64,000 nt of DNA from the NCBI GenBank assembly GCA_027475525.1, contig JAMWFC010000055.1:1096212-1160211 (forward strand), written 5' to 3'. The position numbers and the translations under genes were made by a program. This stretch comes from Macrolepiota albuminosa. Lineage: Eukaryota; Basidiomycota; Agaricomycetes; Agaricales; Agaricaceae. The stretch's first letter is position 1. Each line of letters starts with the position of its first letter. Below, one piece after another: positions 62,729-64,000 of the stretch. Below the pieces are notes generated by a model that worked only from the letters and a program-made list of their open reading frames with translations, had not been told where the DNA came from and did no database searches.

Positions 62729-64000
62729 GCGGTGGAACCTTTAGCGGCCACAAACTCCTCCTATGCGCGCCAAGGTTCAAAATACTTGGTCATATCTGCA
62801 CTCCCGACGGTCGTGTTCCCGACAAGTCTCGCTTAGCACTCCTGGAGAGATGGGGTCCTTGCCGCGACTTATCTGAAGTCCGCGCCTTTCTTGGTACTGT
62901 TGGCGTTCTCAGGATATTCGTCAAGAACTTTGCCCATTGTGCGCATGCCCTTAACCGACTCACCCGCACTAACGAGCCCTTCGAATTTGGGCCAGACCAG
63001 GTCACTGCCCAACGAGACTTAGTAAAAGCTCTACAAGACACCAAACCCCTAGTCCCCATCGATTATACCTCTGCCGACCCTGTTATCTTGGCGGTGGATA
63101 CCTCGTACATTGCCGTTGGCTACTTCTTGTGCCAGTGCCTTAGCAACAATCGGAAACAGCAACGCTACAACCGCTTTGGCTCCATCACGCTAAATGACAG
63201 AGAGTCTCGCTACAGTCAGCCTAAGCTAGAGCTCTATGGACTCTTCAAAGCCTTCCGGTCGCTAAAGATGTATTTGATTGGCGTACGGAACCTTATCGTT
63301 GAAGTCGACGCTAGGTACATCAAAGGCATGCTGCAGAATCCCGACATCCAGCCATCCGCTAGCATGAACCGTTGGGTAGTCGCTATCCTCATGTTTCACT
63401 TTGAGTTGGTACACGTCAAGAGCTCTTTCCACGGACCAGATGGACTTTCTAGGTGACCACAGCAGCCTGGCGACCCGGCAGTGGATCCACAGGCTGATAG
63501 CGATTTCAAGGACTGGATCGACCGCTTACATGGTTTCGTGCACCTCATACAACAGCCAATCCCCCTACTACGACAGCAACAGCCTACCAGCATAATTTTA
63601 CATCCCATTATCCCTTACCGCCCCGAGATCTTTAGCGCACCCCTCACATTCTACATGGCAAGCATCCTTGGACAAGACTTGCCTCCAGTAAAAGTCGTAC
63701 AGGAACCCCATCCGCTAAGAGAAGACAGCAGAAACTTGACCTACGATGCCGTTCCCCGATCCGCCAAAGCAAAGGCAGAAGACAGCCGCTTGTTAATCAT
63801 TGAACAATGGCTACAAGACCTTAAGCGACCCGCAGGCCTTACCGACGAACAATACGCGACCTTTATCCGCTATGCTACCCGTTTCTTCTTTACCGACAAC
63901 CGACTTTGGCGACGAAATCGAGATGGCGCTCACAAGCTGATCATCAAGCCAGAAAGTCGCTTACGAGTCTTGCGCGCCATGCATGACGAGCTAGGACATA
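62729..64000 (+). pseudogene. Element A Pol, RNase H and start of integrase (runs off the window)
   Basis: After the GCGG target duplication pol resumes exactly where 36912 stopped (GGTFSGHKLLLCAPRFKILG). RT thumb, RNase H (AVDTSYIAVGYFLCQC, RYSQPKLELYGLF, IVEVDARYIKGML) and the first integrase zinc-binding residues (MHDELGH) follow. A TGA at 63454-63456 replaces CGA (Arg in C and D) and the next codon has CGG to CAG, both CpG-type changes. The frame otherwise stays open to the window end. Confidence 0.88.

Larger units (their letters stand above)
16761..64000 (+). mobile_element. Element A: oldest Ty3/Gypsy element of the nest (split in three, runs off the window)
   Basis: A begins with an LTR at 16761 and is read at 16761-19109, 34424-36912 and 62729-64000. 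The intervening DNA is element B plus C' plus the gap, and element D plus C. The protein order is gag, protease, RT, RNase H and the start of integrase, matching element C. It carries in-frame stops (35415-35417, 63454-63456) that arise from CGA to TGA changes, so it is inactive. The far end lies beyond 64000. Continuity of the 16761 and 34424 parts across the gap is inferred, not seen. Confidence 0.7.

Overview
The window looks like nuclear DNA of a filamentous basidiomycete, most likely an Agaricomycete. The left-hand genes carry several 40-65 bp GT-AG introns. They are ordinary eukaryotic housekeeping genes beside an intron-bearing nuclear tRNA. The rest is a nest of Ty3/Gypsy LTR retrotransposons. 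The species cannot be named from this sequence.

Region 1 (1-9.5 kb) is a compact gene block: a secretory-pathway FKBP prolyl isomerase (1452-2110), a hemerythrin-HHE protein with a mitochondrial-type leader (2690-3528), a strongly structured non-coding segment (about 3660-3830), tRNA-Pro(TGG) with an intron (4214-4298, minus), an NKAP/SynMuv-type splicing protein (4421-5880) and a type-I-like glutamine synthetase (7472-9120). Region 2 (about 9.8-16.76 kb) is an AT-rich island with almost no CG dinucleotides. It holds decayed minus-strand coding remnants and ends in a 56-bp palindromic tandem array (16172-16760). One inverted copy of the array motif lies at the left edge (about 9831-9873).

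Region 3 (16.76-64 kb) is nested retrotransposons. Element A (plus strand) starts at 16761 in the satellite array and resumes at 34424-36912 and 62729-64000. Element B (plus, a different GC-rich family) sits in A's gag at 19110. Element C' (minus) cuts B's RNase H at 25220 and runs into a 100-N gap (34324-34423). Element D (minus, 36913-62728, TSD GCGG) sits in A's pol. Element C (minus, 37340-49267, TSD CCAT) sits in the 3' LTR of D. A, C and C' are one family; D is a related family. B and D inserted into A, then C' into B and C into D.

C, C' and D share an unusual design. Besides gag-protease and pol, each carries a multi-exon gene on the opposite strand, between pol and the 3' LTR. It encodes a protein of about 660-715 residues (in C and C') with a six-cysteine Zn2Cys6-like cluster (CX2CX8CX8CX2CX6C). 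Architecture, exon layout and an upstream palindrome beside the polypurine tract are conserved between the two families. This antisense gene is the best candidate for an undescribed system here. D carries a second antisense ORF and a broken relative as well.

A warning on the assembly: I find about 30 tandem duplications, and every one I measured has a period of exactly 77 bp. This is the signature of unmerged k=77 overlaps and not of biology. Because 77 is not a multiple of 3, most apparent frameshifts in the C, C' and D pol genes are probably artefacts.
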